DNA of 64,000 nucleotides from Cytobacillus oceanisediminis (GTDB lineage Bacteria; Bacillota; Bacilli; Bacillales; Cytobacillaceae), in the NCBI RefSeq assembly GCF_004366035.1, contig NZ_SOEE01000006.1, positions 62,001 to 126,000 of the forward strand, written 5' to 3'. The notes below the pieces were generated by a model that saw only the letters and a program-made list of their open reading frames with translations, did not search any database and had not been told where the DNA came from. Numbering within the stretch: the first letter of the stretch is position 1; the number at the start of each line of letters is the position of its first letter. The position numbers and the translations under genes were made by a program. Shown here piece by piece: positions 8,551-16,794 of the stretch.

Positions 8551-8994
8551 GTGGATACTCAAATAACTGCTAAACTTAAAATAAATAAGCCAGCCAGTGA
8601 GGTGTTTGATGCCATAATAGACCCAGTTAAAATCGGTCATTTCTGGTTCTCATCAAGTTCCGAAAGATGGCAGCAAGGCAAGTCTATTACAGTGAAATAT
8701 GATGAATATAATGCAGAAGGCATTTTAAATGTATTAGAAATTGAGGAAAACAAGAAAATCGTGTTTTCATGGGGCGGAGAAACGAATGAAGAAACAGTTG
8801 TTGCCATTACACTGAATGAGCCGGATCATTTGAGTACAATCGTTGAGGTGTACGAATCCGGTCTTGACGAAAGTGACCCTGAAGCCGTAAGCAAAATGCT
8901 GGGGCAAAAAGAAGGCTGGATCTATATGCTGACTTGCCTCAAGGGCTATTTGGAACATGGCATTACTGATTTGAGAGCATCATTAATCCATTAA
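8551..8994 (+). CDS. SRPBCC (START/AHSA1-like) family protein
   Basis: A 147-residue protein with the AHSA1-type pattern: ITAKLKINKPASEVFDAIIDPVKIGHFWF at the start, an FSWGG strand in the middle, and a C-terminal helix GWIYMLTCLKGYLEHG. The fold is a hydrophobic pocket that binds lipophilic ligands; the ligand cannot be predicted. It starts at a GTG with AAAGAGAG upstream. It lies 87 bases after the MFS gene without an obvious terminator and may be co-transcribed with it. Confidence 0.8.
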   Translation: MDTQITAKLKINKPASEVFDAIIDPVKIGHFWFSSSSERWQQGKSITVKYDEYNAEGILNVLEIEENKKIVFSWGGETNEETVVAITLNEPDHLSTIVEVYESGLDESDPEAVSKMLGQKEGWIYMLTCLKGYLEHGITDLRASLIH

Positions 8995-9049
8995 TAAGAT
9001 TTCAATTCTGTTATCAACTGGTACCAGGCCTAATGATTGGAAGGCTCGT

Positions 9050-9090
9050 TTATAAAGCAAAAAGAGTGAATTAAAGTCTAATTCACTCTT
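9050..9090 (-). terminator. Terminator of the 49-residue minus-strand gene
   Basis: A perfect 12-bp inverted repeat AAGAGTGAATTA / TAATTCACTCTT with a 5-base loop. Read on the minus strand it ends in CTTTTTGCTTT. It could also end transcription of the SRPBCC gene from the other side. Confidence 0.7.
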
Positions 9091-9097
9091 ACCAGAA

Positions 9098-9247
9098 TTA
9101 ATTTTTAGCTCCATTATCAGGGTATGGCTGACCGTACCCTTCTACTTTCCCAGCACGTTCTCTTTCGTATTCTGAACCTGAACCTTGACGATTATCAACT
9201 GAGGATTTCGCTGCTTGCTTTTCTGACTTGCCGTTCTCACGTGACAA
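9098..9247 (-). CDS. Small hydrophilic protein, 49 residues
   Basis: A TTG start 5 bases after a perfect GGAGGTGA ribosome site opens a frame of 49 codons beginning MSRENGKSEKQAAKSSVDN and ending in a GQPYPDNGAKN tail. The product is highly charged, with no hydrophobic segment. Composition (Gln, Ser, Gly, Asn, Lys) is like small spore-associated proteins of Bacillaceae, but I cannot assign a family. A strong terminator follows directly, so it is an independent unit. Confidence 0.6.
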   Translation of the reverse strand: MSRENGKSEKQAAKSSVDNRQGSGSEYERERAGKVEGYGQPYPDNGAKN

Positions 9248-9373
9248 TATCTTCACCTCCCATACACAGTTTAGATTGCTTAATAATTGTGAAACTATTC
9301 AATAGGGATAAGGAAACGTGTAGCAAGAGCGATTTTTGAAAAGAGGGAGAGGACACCTGTCCCTTTTTTTCTG

Positions 9374-9546
9374 TTCGGACAATAGAAGGTGGTCCTTAGG
9401 ACAGGAATCTGAGAAAATCCGGGAGGAGTTCGAAGCTGGTTCTCCTTCGGACAGGTTAGGTGAAAATCCCAGGCGAATAGTCCGAAGTTAGCGGACCTTC
9501 GGACACGAGAAGGAAAAATCCGAGTAAGGAGTACGAACCCGGCACC
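9374..9546. repeat. Degenerate tandem repeat, about 50 bp, consensus starting TTCGGACA
   Basis: Three and a half imperfect copies: 9374-9395 (partial), 9396-9445, 9446-9497 and 9498-9546. Each begins TTCGGACA (TTAGGACA in the second), has AAAATCC about 20 bases in, a GAGTTCGAA / TAGTCCGAA / GAGTACGAA block near 32-40, and ends in GG..CC. Unit lengths are 50, 52 and 49. No convincing frame runs through it. It lies in the gene-poor stretch 9248-9924. Confidence 0.7.
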
Positions 9547-9568
9547 TAAATTCCAGCATGTGCAAAAC

Positions 9569-9602
9569 GCGTTCCTGTAAAAGCAGGAGCGCTTTTTTTT
9601 TT
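9569..9602 (+). terminator. Strong terminator downstream of the repeat block
   Basis: GCGTTCCTG pairs with CAGGAGCGC (one G-T pair), 6-base loop, followed by ten T residues. No protein gene lies immediately upstream on this strand, so it may end a non-coding transcript that covers the repeat block. Confidence 0.6.
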
Positions 9603-9798
9603 GCCGAAATCGTCTGAGATAAAAAGTAAAAATAATACAAAAAGGAGAAGTAATAGGGGAGAAGGATTGGTTTTTTTGCGGATTTACAAATGGTTGAATT
9701 TAATACTACACTCCTCGAAGGAATTCTCCGGGAGCCTGCCTATGATCCACAAGTCAACTGGCTTTTCAGGTGCATATATGCTATGTTGTAAATATATA

Positions 9799-9836
9799 GT
9801 AGACCTTTCTTTGTAAACGGGAAAGGTCTGCTTTTT
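9799..9836 (+). terminator. Hairpin with T tract upstream of the Gre-like gene
   Basis: AGACCTTTC pairs with GAAAGGTCT across an 11-base loop, followed by GCTTTTT. No recognised gene precedes it. It may be an attenuator or terminator in the leader of the next gene. Confidence 0.45.
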
Positions 9837-9860
9837 ATATATTCAAAAGAAGGATGGTGC

Positions 9861-9935
9861 ATGGAAATGACAGTAGAATTGAAGTTTTGCAAGGTGTTTG
9901 ATCCCAGCAGGGGGGTTATCTACTATGAACCATAG
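9861..9935 (+). CDS. Possible 24-residue leader peptide ahead of the Gre-like gene
   Basis: An ATG at 9861 after AAGGATGG opens 24 codons (MEMTVELKFCKVFDPSRGVI...) whose stop lies 8 bases inside the next gene. Overlap of this kind suggests translational coupling, but the peptide has no known relative to me and may be chance. Confidence 0.25.
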   Translation: MEMTVELKFCKVFDPSRGVIYYEP

Positions 9936-10374
9936 TCTTGAGGCACTTACAGAAAAAGAGTACTTTATTAAGCAGCTGACGTTTATTGATGAGAACTATC
10001 AGGATCTGAATAGCCTATATTTATCTTCCACTCCGCTCAAGGAGCGGAAAAAGGACTTCCTTAGTGTTTATGTAAATGAAGTGGAGCAATACATTGCACT
10101 TTGTAATCAAGCACCAGCAGAACCCCCTTTGCGAAAAGTATTGATTGGAACGAAAGTAACTGTGTTATTCGACGGGGAGGATGACCGGGAGGATTATCAT
10201 ATCTGCCTGCCCGACCAGTCTGACCCTGATAATGGCTGCATTTCATTCTTGTCCCCGGTTGGCCGGCAGCTTCTGTTAAAAAATATGGGTGAACAAACAT
10301 CCCTGATTATCCCAAGCGGCCAGCTGGATGTAGTTATCGAAAAAATATCGTACTGGGACAAGGAGACAGGCTAA
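9925..10374 (+). CDS. Protein with GreA/GreB-type C-terminal domain
   Basis: A 149-residue protein. Residues 70-145 read as the FKBP-like C-terminal domain of transcript-cleavage factors: IGTKVTVLFDGED, then DQSDPDNGCISFLSPVGRQLL, then SGQLDVVIEKI. The N-terminal 65 residues are helical but too short and different from the coiled-coil finger of GreA, and the conserved acidic tip is not evident. It probably binds RNA polymerase as a Gre-fold regulator rather than a classic GreA; the exact role is unknown. I chose the ATG at 9925, about 10 bases after AGGGGGG. A 24-codon frame overlaps its start. Confidence 0.7.
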   Translation: MNHSLEALTEKEYFIKQLTFIDENYQDLNSLYLSSTPLKERKKDFLSVYVNEVEQYIALCNQAPAEPPLRKVLIGTKVTVLFDGEDDREDYHICLPDQSDPDNGCISFLSPVGRQLLLKNMGEQTSLIIPSGQLDVVIEKISYWDKETG

Positions 10375-10446
10375 CGGATATTATTTGGAGCGGAGGGACA
10401 AATTCGTCCCTCTGTCCCTGGCAGAAAGAGCTTGCGATTCAAATAA

Positions 10447-10475
10447 TTGACTTCCTAAACTGTAACATATAACAT
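10447..10475 (+). promoter_or_regulatory. Candidate SigA promoter of the OYE-family gene, with dyads
   Basis: TTGACT (10447-10452), 17 bp, TAACAT (10470-10475). The -10 region sits in an inverted repeat CTGTAA...TTACAG (10460-10480). A second dyad, GTTTACG-ATG-CGTAAAC (10525-10541), follows in the leader. Confidence 0.4.
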
Positions 10476-10596
10476 TACAGTAATCTTTCGCTGCCCTCCT
10501 GCAGGGCAATGGTCATTTTGCGCAGTTTACGATGCGTAAACAGAAGGAATATATAACACACTAGGTTTGAAAGGTTATAAAAAGGAGTGTTTTTTT

Positions 10597-11718
10597 GTGA
10601 ATCCAAGCTATAAACCGCTATTAGAATCTCTTCAGTTAAAAAATAATGCGGAGTTAAAAAACAGAGTGGTCCTGGCTCCGATGACTAATTTCTCATCCCA
10701 CCCGGATGGAACGGTGTCAGATGCCGAGATCGATTATTACGTACGCCGCTCCAAAGGGGCAGGAATGGTGATTACGGCTTGTACAAATGTGACAGCCAAC
10801 GGAAAGGGATTTCATGGTGAATTCGGCGGCGATCACGATGGGATGATTCCAAGTCTTTCGAGGCTGGCAGCCAGCATTAAAGAGCAGGGTGCCAAAGCAG
10901 TACTCCAGATCTTTCATGGCGGGAGGGAATGCCCCCCAGAGCTCGTTCCAAATGGGGAAACAGTCAGTGCCAGTTCGGTTGCATCTGAAGGAAGCGGCAA
11001 CACGCCAAGAGCACTGACGGAAAAGGAAGTGGAGGACATCATTGCTGCTTTCGGCGAGACCACCCGCCGGGCCATCCAGGCAGGGTATGATGGCGTTGAA
11101 ATTCATGGAGCCAATGGCTATTTAATTCAGCAGTTCTTTTCTCCGCATTCGAATCACCGTGAGGACCGATTCGGAGGCAGCCTTGAAAAGCGCATGACAT
11201 TCCCTCTTGCTGTGGTAGACGCAGTCCAAAAAGCGGTAAAAGAACATGCGAAAGAGCCATTCATTGTCGGGTACCGTTTTTCTCCGGAAGAGCCTACTGA
11301 GCCAGGAATCACCATGGAAGATACTCTTCAATTGGTCGATGTGCTGTCAGATAAAGGGCTGGACTACCTTCATGTCTCCCTGATGGACTTCTGGTCCAAA
11401 CCGAGACGAGGGGCTGATGAATCTAAGCCCAGAATTCAGCATCTGTTAGAAAAAATGAATAACCGCCTGCCGCTTATCGGAGTAGGGTCAATCCATACTC
11501 CTGATGAAGCTGTAAATGCACTGGAAACGGGAGTGGCCATGGTCGCCCTTGGCCGGGAACTGATTATGGAGCCGGATTGGGTGCAGAAGGTGCAGGAAGG
11601 AAAAGAGTCTGAAATTGCCACCACTTTATCCAAGAAGGATCAGGAAAAGCTGGTCATCCCAGATCCGCTCTGGCAGGCAATTGTAAACACTCCGGGGTGG
11701 TTTCCGGTTGTAGATTAA
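10597..11718 (+). CDS. NADH:flavin oxidoreductase, Old Yellow Enzyme family (YqiG-like)
   Basis: A 373-residue FMN-binding TIM barrel enzyme. The OYE signature HGANGYLIQQFFSPHSN and EDRFGGS, the early VVLAPMTNF strand, and a late VGSIHTPDEA phosphate-binding region are visible. Such enzymes reduce activated C=C bonds with NAD(P)H; the natural substrate is not known. I chose the GTG at 10597, 11 bases after AAGGAG, rather than the upstream TTG. Length agrees with B. subtilis YqiG (372). The gene is monocistronic and ends at a strong terminator. Confidence 0.88.
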   Translation: MNPSYKPLLESLQLKNNAELKNRVVLAPMTNFSSHPDGTVSDAEIDYYVRRSKGAGMVITACTNVTANGKGFHGEFGGDHDGMIPSLSRLAASIKEQGAKAVLQIFHGGRECPPELVPNGETVSASSVASEGSGNTPRALTEKEVEDIIAAFGETTRRAIQAGYDGVEIHGANGYLIQQFFSPHSNHREDRFGGSLEKRMTFPLAVVDAVQKAVKEHAKEPFIVGYRFSPEEPTEPGITMEDTLQLVDVLSDKGLDYLHVSLMDFWSKPRRGADESKPRIQHLLEKMNNRLPLIGVGSIHTPDEAVNALETGVAMVALGRELIMEPDWVQKVQEGKESEIATTLSKKDQEKLVIPDPLWQAIVNTPGWFPVVD

Positions 11719-11755
11719 TTGATTGGATAGCAGTGCCTTTATAATTATTTTTAAA

Positions 11756-11796
11756 GGGCAGAAGTGACAGCCTTTACTGTCACTTCTGCCCTTTTG
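11756..11796 (+). terminator. Terminator between the OYE gene and the convergent lipoprotein gene
   Basis: A perfect 15-bp stem GGGCAGAAGTGACAG / CTGTCACTTCTGCCC, 6-base loop, then TTTTGTTTTC. Confidence 0.85.
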
Positions 11797-11819
11797 TTTT
11801 CATATTTATTCATCTTTCC

Positions 11820-12281
11820 TTAATGATGATGCCCCTGCACAGCTTCCTGCTTGCCTGTTCCTTCTTGCAGGAATTCCATGTCGCTTTTCGACAGCTCTCC
11901 CACAATAAACTGCTTTTGCGGCATAATCAGGCTGTCGCCTTGCTGGGCGTGTACTTTTACATAGTAAAGGCCATCCTTGTCAAAATCCTTGCTGATGCTG
12001 TAGACACCGCTGCCCTCATTGACTGCTTCCTCCATCCCATATTGGACAGTGCCGTCCAGCTTCCAAATTTCGAAATGAACAAAATCAGCATGAACAGCCG
12101 GTTTGCCGTCCTGTGTGAGAGTGGCTTTAATTGTTTCCCGTTCTCCAGCTGTAAAAGTGTCAGGTGTTTGTATTTCCAGTTTCAGCGGAGTTTCCTGTTT
12201 GTAAAGCTCTGCTGCATTCTTATCAAGTGAACATGCACTCAGGAAAGACAGCAGCAGGATCATAAAGATATATTTTTTCAC
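11820..12281 (-). CDS. FixH/YtkA-like lipoprotein
   Basis: A 153-residue exported protein. A signal peptide with lipobox LSAC at about residues 16-19 predicts lipid anchoring on the outer face of the membrane. The mature part has the immunoglobulin-like YtkA/FixH pattern (ETIKATLTQDGKPAVHADFVHFEIW..., DGLYYVKVHAQ). It ends in a GHHH tail that may bind metal. I use the GTG at 12281 after AAGGGAG. It starts 25 bases after the stop of the PepSY protein and is presumably co-transcribed; the pair is likely involved in metal or redox handling at the cell surface. Confidence 0.75.
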   Translation of the reverse strand: MKKYIFMILLLSFLSACSLDKNAAELYKQETPLKLEIQTPDTFTAGERETIKATLTQDGKPAVHADFVHFEIWKLDGTVQYGMEEAVNEGSGVYSISKDFDKDGLYYVKVHAQQGDSLIMPQKQFIVGELSKSDMEFLQEGTGKQEAVQGHHH

Positions 12282-12306
12282 GGCAATAGACTCCCTTATC
12301 CTAAAC

Positions 12307-13680
12307 TTACGCATTCAGAAACCTCTTTAACGCAGGGATTCTCCGGATCAAGGTTAAGTCAATCATCAAAACAGCGATGACCGATAAGCCGACTAATGGG
12401 AAGAGGACTCCCATGGCAATTAACAGAAGGAAGAATCCCTTTGTGCTGTTAAACCCAGCTGTTTTGGGTGCGCCCATATCTTTTTGGGGCTTGCGTTTGA
12501 GCCACAGATAATATCCGCCTACCGCCACAAGGATGATGCCGAGGCAGATGAATAAACTGATTAATTGGTTAATCAGACCAAATTGTGTCCCCTTATGAAG
12601 CGTAATTCCCCACGCTACCAATTTCCCGATCCACCCGTAATGGTCATAGCGGTAATCTGTTAAAACCGCACCAGTATACTGATCGACATGCATCGTAATT
12701 TCATCCTGCGCTTTTGGCGGGAAGGCTGAAATTGTATACACTCCCGTTTTATCCTGTGGAATATAAATTGAATAGCTAGGATGGACGCCTTCCCGTTCTG
12801 CAGCAGAAACCACATCATCAATCGAAAGAGGAATAAATCCCTGAAGGTCTGACGCAGGCACGTCCAGATTTTCGGCAGCCCATGGAACATCGGCAATGTC
12901 TTTTGTTTGGATGGTTGATTGTGGTCCGCTTCCAACCCAGACAGAAGGAGGATAACCTTGCCCGGTATTGGTTGCCATAGACTGAAAATTGGTGCCCCAG
13001 AATCCGGACCACGGAAGTCCAGTCATGATTAAAAAGAGCATCCCCGCTGTGACCCAAAAGGCAGGAACGGCATGTAAATCTCTTCTGAAAATCTTTTTCC
13101 CTCTATTCAGACGCGGAAAAAGGACGCCGCCCATGCCAGGCCTTTTCTTCGGAAACCATAAATACAGTCCCGTTACAATGAGCACGACTGCCCAGCAGGC
13201 CGCCAGCTCAACGATCCGATCTCCCAGCGTGCCGGCCATCAGTTCCCCATGAAACTCTTCGATTTTATCCATAATCCGGTCTTCGCTGTTTAATTCCCCG
13301 AGGGACTCACCTGTATAAGGATTGATAAAAATAGTAAGTGATTCATCGTTATTCGCAATTCCGACTTCACTGGAACGATTTGCGCTTTCCCCGGGACGGT
13401 ACACCGTCACTGCTGCATCCGGATAAAGCTTCTTCACTTCTTCAATTTGCTGGGAAGCGGGAATCTTTTCACCTTGAGGGGTCACATCGTAGTAGTCCTG
13501 ATAAAGGACTGCCTCGATTTGCGGCTTAAATAAATAGATTGCTCCGGTTACCGCCAGAATAAAGAGAAATGGCGCAAAAATAATGCCCGCATAAAAGTGC
13601 CATCTCCAAACCGTTCTGTAAAGAGATGTGTTAGTCTGCGGCGGTTTCTGTATATCAGTCGTTTCTTTAACCATTTCCAT
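12307..13680 (-). CDS. PepSY-associated membrane protein
   Basis: A protein of about 457 residues with four to five membrane helices. The first is in a RTVWRWHFYAGIIFAPFLF motif typical of PepSY_TM proteins; two PepSY-like extracytoplasmic regions follow at about residues 55-125 and 250-340. A late LHKGTQFG motif precedes helix 4. Members often function with iron or copper systems, some as siderophore reductases; the exact role here is open. The frame begins at 13716, but GAGGAG lies ahead of the ATG at 13680, so I prefer that start. First gene of a two-gene unit with the FixH-like lipoprotein. Confidence 0.8.
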   Translation of the reverse strand: MEMVKETTDIQKPPQTNTSLYRTVWRWHFYAGIIFAPFLFILAVTGAIYLFKPQIEAVLYQDYYDVTPQGEKIPASQQIEEVKKLYPDAAVTVYRPGESANRSSEVGIANNDESLTIFINPYTGESLGELNSEDRIMDKIEEFHGELMAGTLGDRIVELAACWAVVLIVTGLYLWFPKKRPGMGGVLFPRLNRGKKIFRRDLHAVPAFWVTAGMLFLIMTGLPWSGFWGTNFQSMATNTGQGYPPSVWVGSGPQSTIQTKDIADVPWAAENLDVPASDLQGFIPLSIDDVVSAAEREGVHPSYSIYIPQDKTGVYTISAFPPKAQDEITMHVDQYTGAVLTDYRYDHYGWIGKLVAWGITLHKGTQFGLINQLISLFICLGIILVAVGGYYLWLKRKPQKDMGAPKTAGFNSTKGFFLLLIAMGVLFPLVGLSVIAVLMIDLTLIRRIPALKRFLNA

Positions 13681-13869
13681 GTCATCAAAGCTCCTCTTCG
13701 TCCATCTTCTTTTCATATCTTAAAAGGGGAATGTGAGAAATGAATGAAGTTTTGAAAAAAGGTTTTGGCAAAAAGCTGTCATAACAGACAGAAACTTTCT
13801 TTTTTAGACAAGGATTTCTAAGTATAGTGTTGAATATTGTCATTAAAGAATAGACAAGGGAGATTTAAA

Positions 13870-14265
13870 ATGATCCATAAACAATTAAAATCACAAAAAA
13901 GCATAGAGATTCTGACAAAGATAAGGGAGATTGCCATTGGTTTTCCTGAAACCGCCGAGCATATAGATAAGTTTGGCCATACTTCATTTAGGATAAAAGA
14001 TAAGCCTTTTGTTATTTTGGGAGAAAACGAAGAGGGCATTCCGTCCATTGCTATGAAAACATCGAAAGAAACACAGGAATTTTTAGTGCAGGAAGGCAGC
14101 CGTTTTTTTAAGACACCCTATATTGGGCAGCATGGCTGGACCTCGATTCTAGGTGATCATAAATTAGATTGGGTTGAGGCAGAAGGCTTGATAAAAGAAG
14201 CTTATTTGCGGACAGTGCCTAAATCCATCCTGAAAAGCTTGAAAATAGGGGGGAGTCCATCCTAG
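13870..14265 (+). CDS. MmcQ/YjbR family protein
   Basis: A 131-residue protein with the double-wing (CyaY-like) pattern of the family: GFPETAEHIDKFGHTSFRIKDKPF in the first half and a closing HGWTSI...LDWVEAEGLIKEAYLRTVPK. Function is not established for most members. AAGGGAG precedes the ATG at 13870. The stop overlaps that of a small convergent gene by 3 bases. Confidence 0.82.
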   Translation: MIHKQLKSQKSIEILTKIREIAIGFPETAEHIDKFGHTSFRIKDKPFVILGENEEGIPSIAMKTSKETQEFLVQEGSRFFKTPYIGQHGWTSILGDHKLDWVEAEGLIKEAYLRTVPKSILKSLKIGGSPS

Positions 14266-14363
14266 AAAAGTGCAGTCAACCCGCCTATTAATAAAAGGAT
14301 GGTACTTGCTAGAATGGCGATTTTCCCTGTGCGGCCAGATTTATCAAAAAGTCTAATAAACAT
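14262..14363 (-). CDS. Small membrane protein, 33 residues
   Basis: An ATG closely behind GAGGTGCGGAGA opens a 33-codon frame (MFIRLFDKSGRTGKI...). An N-terminal basic segment is followed by one hydrophobic helix of about 18 residues (IAILASTILLLIGGLTALF). It is too short for default gene finders. The ribosome site and the helix make it plausible. It is convergent with the MmcQ gene and the stops overlap. Confidence 0.5.
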   Translation of the reverse strand: MFIRLFDKSGRTGKIAILASTILLLIGGLTALF

Positions 14364-14688
14364 TCTCCGCACCTCACTTTTTAGTTAGTTAAATTATAGT
14401 ACGATTTGGGATTGAAAAGGATTCATGACATGCGCAGAGAAATTTTCTCTGGGCATTTTTTTGTGGAATCGGGTTCCTTACCTTTTGATACAGGCAGCCG
14501 TCAGTGACTTTAAGGGCACCTGATTTTCGAGGGGGGGGGAATCCTTTCTTATTATGGAGGATGGGGTCTTTTTTGAAAAAAAATCCCCTTTGACATTCTC
14601 CTGACACATTGGGCCTTTAAAGTATGACTTGTAAGGCAAACGAAAACTATTTCAAATTCAAAATAGATAAGAAGGAAGTGTTTTAATC
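14364..14688. other. Intergenic leader of the htrA operon
   Basis: No gene seen in 325 bases. It holds a hairpin around CAGAGAAATTTTCTCTG (about 14436-14455) followed by GGGCATTTTTTT, a run of nine G (14530-14539), and a weak promoter-like pair CTGACA-16-TATGAC (14601-14628) about 60 bases ahead of the HtrA start. Confidence 0.4.
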
Positions 14689-15888
14689 ATGACAGAGTTT
14701 AACGAAGAAAGCAGAACGGAAAATCGGACGGCGAAAAAACCGGTATGGAAAGGGTTCCTGTCAACAGTGGCGGCTGGTGTGCTAGGTTCGGCGCTTACGC
14801 TGACAGCCGTTCCGTATTTCCAGGATGATACGCCGCAGGCAAAAGTTCCAGAAGAAGCTGGACAAGCTGAAAGCTCATCCAATCTCGATGTGACGCCAGT
14901 ATCCTCCTCATCCAATTCCCTGGCGGATACCATTGAGCAGGCATCGAAAGCGATTGTCGGCGTTGTGAATATGCAGCAGCAAAACAATAATCCGTTCAGC
15001 CAGTCGAGTGAAGCTTCAGAAAGCGGCACGGGTTCGGGGGTTATTTTTAAAAAGACTGATGATGCGGCGTACATTGTGACCAATAACCATGTGATTGAAA
15101 GTGCGAGTGAGATTCAGGTGACATTGCATGATGGGGAGAAGGCAACTGCAGAATTGATTGGAACCGATGCCCTGACAGACATTGCGGTGCTGAAAATCAA
15201 AGGGGAAGTAGACGCTGCAGCCATGACGTTTGGCGATTCTTCCAAGCTGAGAGCCGGCGATCAGGTGCTGGCGATCGGCAATCCGCTTGGCCTGGATTTA
15301 TCGAGAACGGTGACACAGGGTATTGTGAGTGCAGTGGACCGCTCGATTGAAGTGAGCACTTCTGCAGGGGAATGGAACTTGAATGTTATTCAAACCGATG
15401 CAGCGATTAACCCGGGCAACAGCGGCGGCGCATTGATGAATACAGCCGGCCAGCTGGTCGGGATCAACAGTCTGAAAATCGCGGATAGCGGAGTGGAAGG
15501 CCTTGGGTTTGCAATCCCAAGCAACGAAGTCAAAACACTGATTGATCAGCTGATTAAAAATGGACAAGTGATCCGACCGTATCTTGGCGTTGGATTGGCA
15601 AGCTTTGATGAAGTGCCGCCTCAATATTTGCGCAATCTTCCTGATGGGGTGACTAGCGGAGCGATTGTGGCGAATGTGGATCCGGATTCGGCCGCTGCCA
15701 AAGCCGGACTTCAGGTAGAGGACATTCTGGTCAGCATTGGCGGAAAGCAAATTACGAATTCCGGAGATTTGCGCAAGCATTTATACAGCGGTTTTTCGAT
15801 TGGCGATAAGGTGAAAATCGAATTTTACCGCGGGGGCGAATTGAAAACGGCGGAAGTCACGCTGACAAGCAATCAGAAAGCGAATTAG
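14689..15888 (+). CDS. HtrA/DegP-type membrane-anchored serine protease
   Basis: A 399-residue protein. A membrane anchor at about residues 22-45 is followed by a low-complexity linker and a trypsin-like domain with the catalytic triad visible: His in TNNHVIE, Asp in TDIAVLKI, Ser in GNSGGAL. A single PDZ domain covers the last 95 residues (PYLGVG..., [14 protein letters not shown]). It degrades misfolded exported proteins outside the membrane. Length is near B. subtilis YyxA (400). It heads an operon with a parvulin foldase 14 bases later and an ABC exporter, which suggests an envelope protein-quality module. Confidence 0.92.
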   Translation: MTEFNEESRTENRTAKKPVWKGFLSTVAAGVLGSALTLTAVPYFQDDTPQAKVPEEAGQAESSSNLDVTPVSSSSNSLADTIEQASKAIVGVVNMQQQNNNPFSQSSEASESGTGSGVIFKKTDDAAYIVTNNHVIESASEIQVTLHDGEKATAELIGTDALTDIAVLKIKGEVDAAAMTFGDSSKLRAGDQVLAIGNPLGLDLSRTVTQGIVSAVDRSIEVSTSAGEWNLNVIQTDAAINPGNSGGALMNTAGQLVGINSLKIADSGVEGLGFAIPSNEVKTLIDQLIKNGQVIRPYLGVGLASFDEVPPQYLRNLPDGVTSGAIVANVDPDSAAAKAGLQVEDILVSIGGKQITNSGDLRKHLYSGFSIGDKVKIEFYRGGELKTAEVTLTSNQKAN

Positions 15889-15902
15889 GAGATGGGAATA
15901 GG

Positions 15903-16781
15903 ATGAAGAATAAGAAAGTTTTCTATTGGATTTTAGGCAGTGTATTAACAATCGGAGCAGCGGCAGCCATCTTTTTTACAATAAAGGAGGATGATGCTGC
16001 TGCGACCGTAAACGGGGAAGAAATCAGCAGGGATGAGCTGCATGAGCGTCTCGTTGACCAGTACGGGCAGGAGCTTCTCGATTCGCTGATCACCGAGAAA
16101 GTGATTGATCAGGAAGCGAAGAAGGAAAATGTGAAAGTGACACAGGAAGAAATAGATGAGGAAAAGGCTGTATATGCAGAGTCATACGGTGGGGAGGATG
16201 CTTTAAAGCAGACGCTCGAATCAAACGGCCTCTCGATGGCTGATTTTGAGGAGGATATCGAATCCTACCTCGCAACGAAGAAGCTTCTGGAACCAAGGAT
16301 TAAGATTTCAGAAGAAGATATGAAAACCTATTTTGACGAAAACAAAGAAAGCTTTGCCCAGGAGGAACAAGTATCAGCGAGCCATATTTTAGTAGAGGAT
16401 GAGGAAACAGCAAAGGAAGTCATCGGGAAACTGGATGATGGCGGCGATTTTGCAGAGCTGGCGGCTGAATACTCGACCGATGAAAGCAACAAAGATGCTG
16501 GCGGAGACCTCGGCTTTTTCGGGAGGGGAGACATGGTCGAAGAATTTGAGGAAGTTGCCTTCGCACTCGAGCCTGGCAAAATCAGTAAACCCGTTAAAAC
16601 GGAATATGGCTATCATGTCATCAGGGTAGCAGAAAAGCAGGAAGCCAAAGAAGCAGTTTATGAAGATGTGAAAGAAGAGGTTAGAAATACATTATTTGAA
16701 ACAGAGATGCAGACTGAATACACAGCATGGCTGGAAGAGAAATTTGAAGAGTATGAGATTAGGAATTATTTAGAGGGCTGA
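15903..16781 (+). CDS. Membrane-anchored parvulin-type peptidyl-prolyl isomerase (PrsA/YacD-like)
   Basis: A 292-residue protein with an uncleaved N-terminal helix (about residues 7-27, no lipobox Cys), a SurA-like helical chaperone region (residues 34-130) and a PpiC domain at about 158-250 ([42 protein letters not shown]). It would help fold exported proteins on the outer face. Unlike PrsA it is anchored by a helix rather than a lipid, as in YacD. It starts 14 bases after the protease gene. Confidence 0.88.
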   Translation: MKNKKVFYWILGSVLTIGAAAAIFFTIKEDDAAATVNGEEISRDELHERLVDQYGQELLDSLITEKVIDQEAKKENVKVTQEEIDEEKAVYAESYGGEDALKQTLESNGLSMADFEEDIESYLATKKLLEPRIKISEEDMKTYFDENKESFAQEEQVSASHILVEDEETAKEVIGKLDDGGDFAELAAEYSTDESNKDAGGDLGFFGRGDMVEEFEEVAFALEPGKISKPVKTEYGYHVIRVAEKQEAKEAVYEDVKEEVRNTLFETEMQTEYTAWLEEKFEEYEIRNYLEG

Positions 16782-16794
16782 GGGGAATTTTAAG

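Noticed and set aside
9601-9816. 71-codon plus-strand frame after the terminator at 9569
   Set aside because: Begins at a TTG inside the terminator T tract, has no ribosome site, and runs through another hairpin; the product has no family-like pattern.
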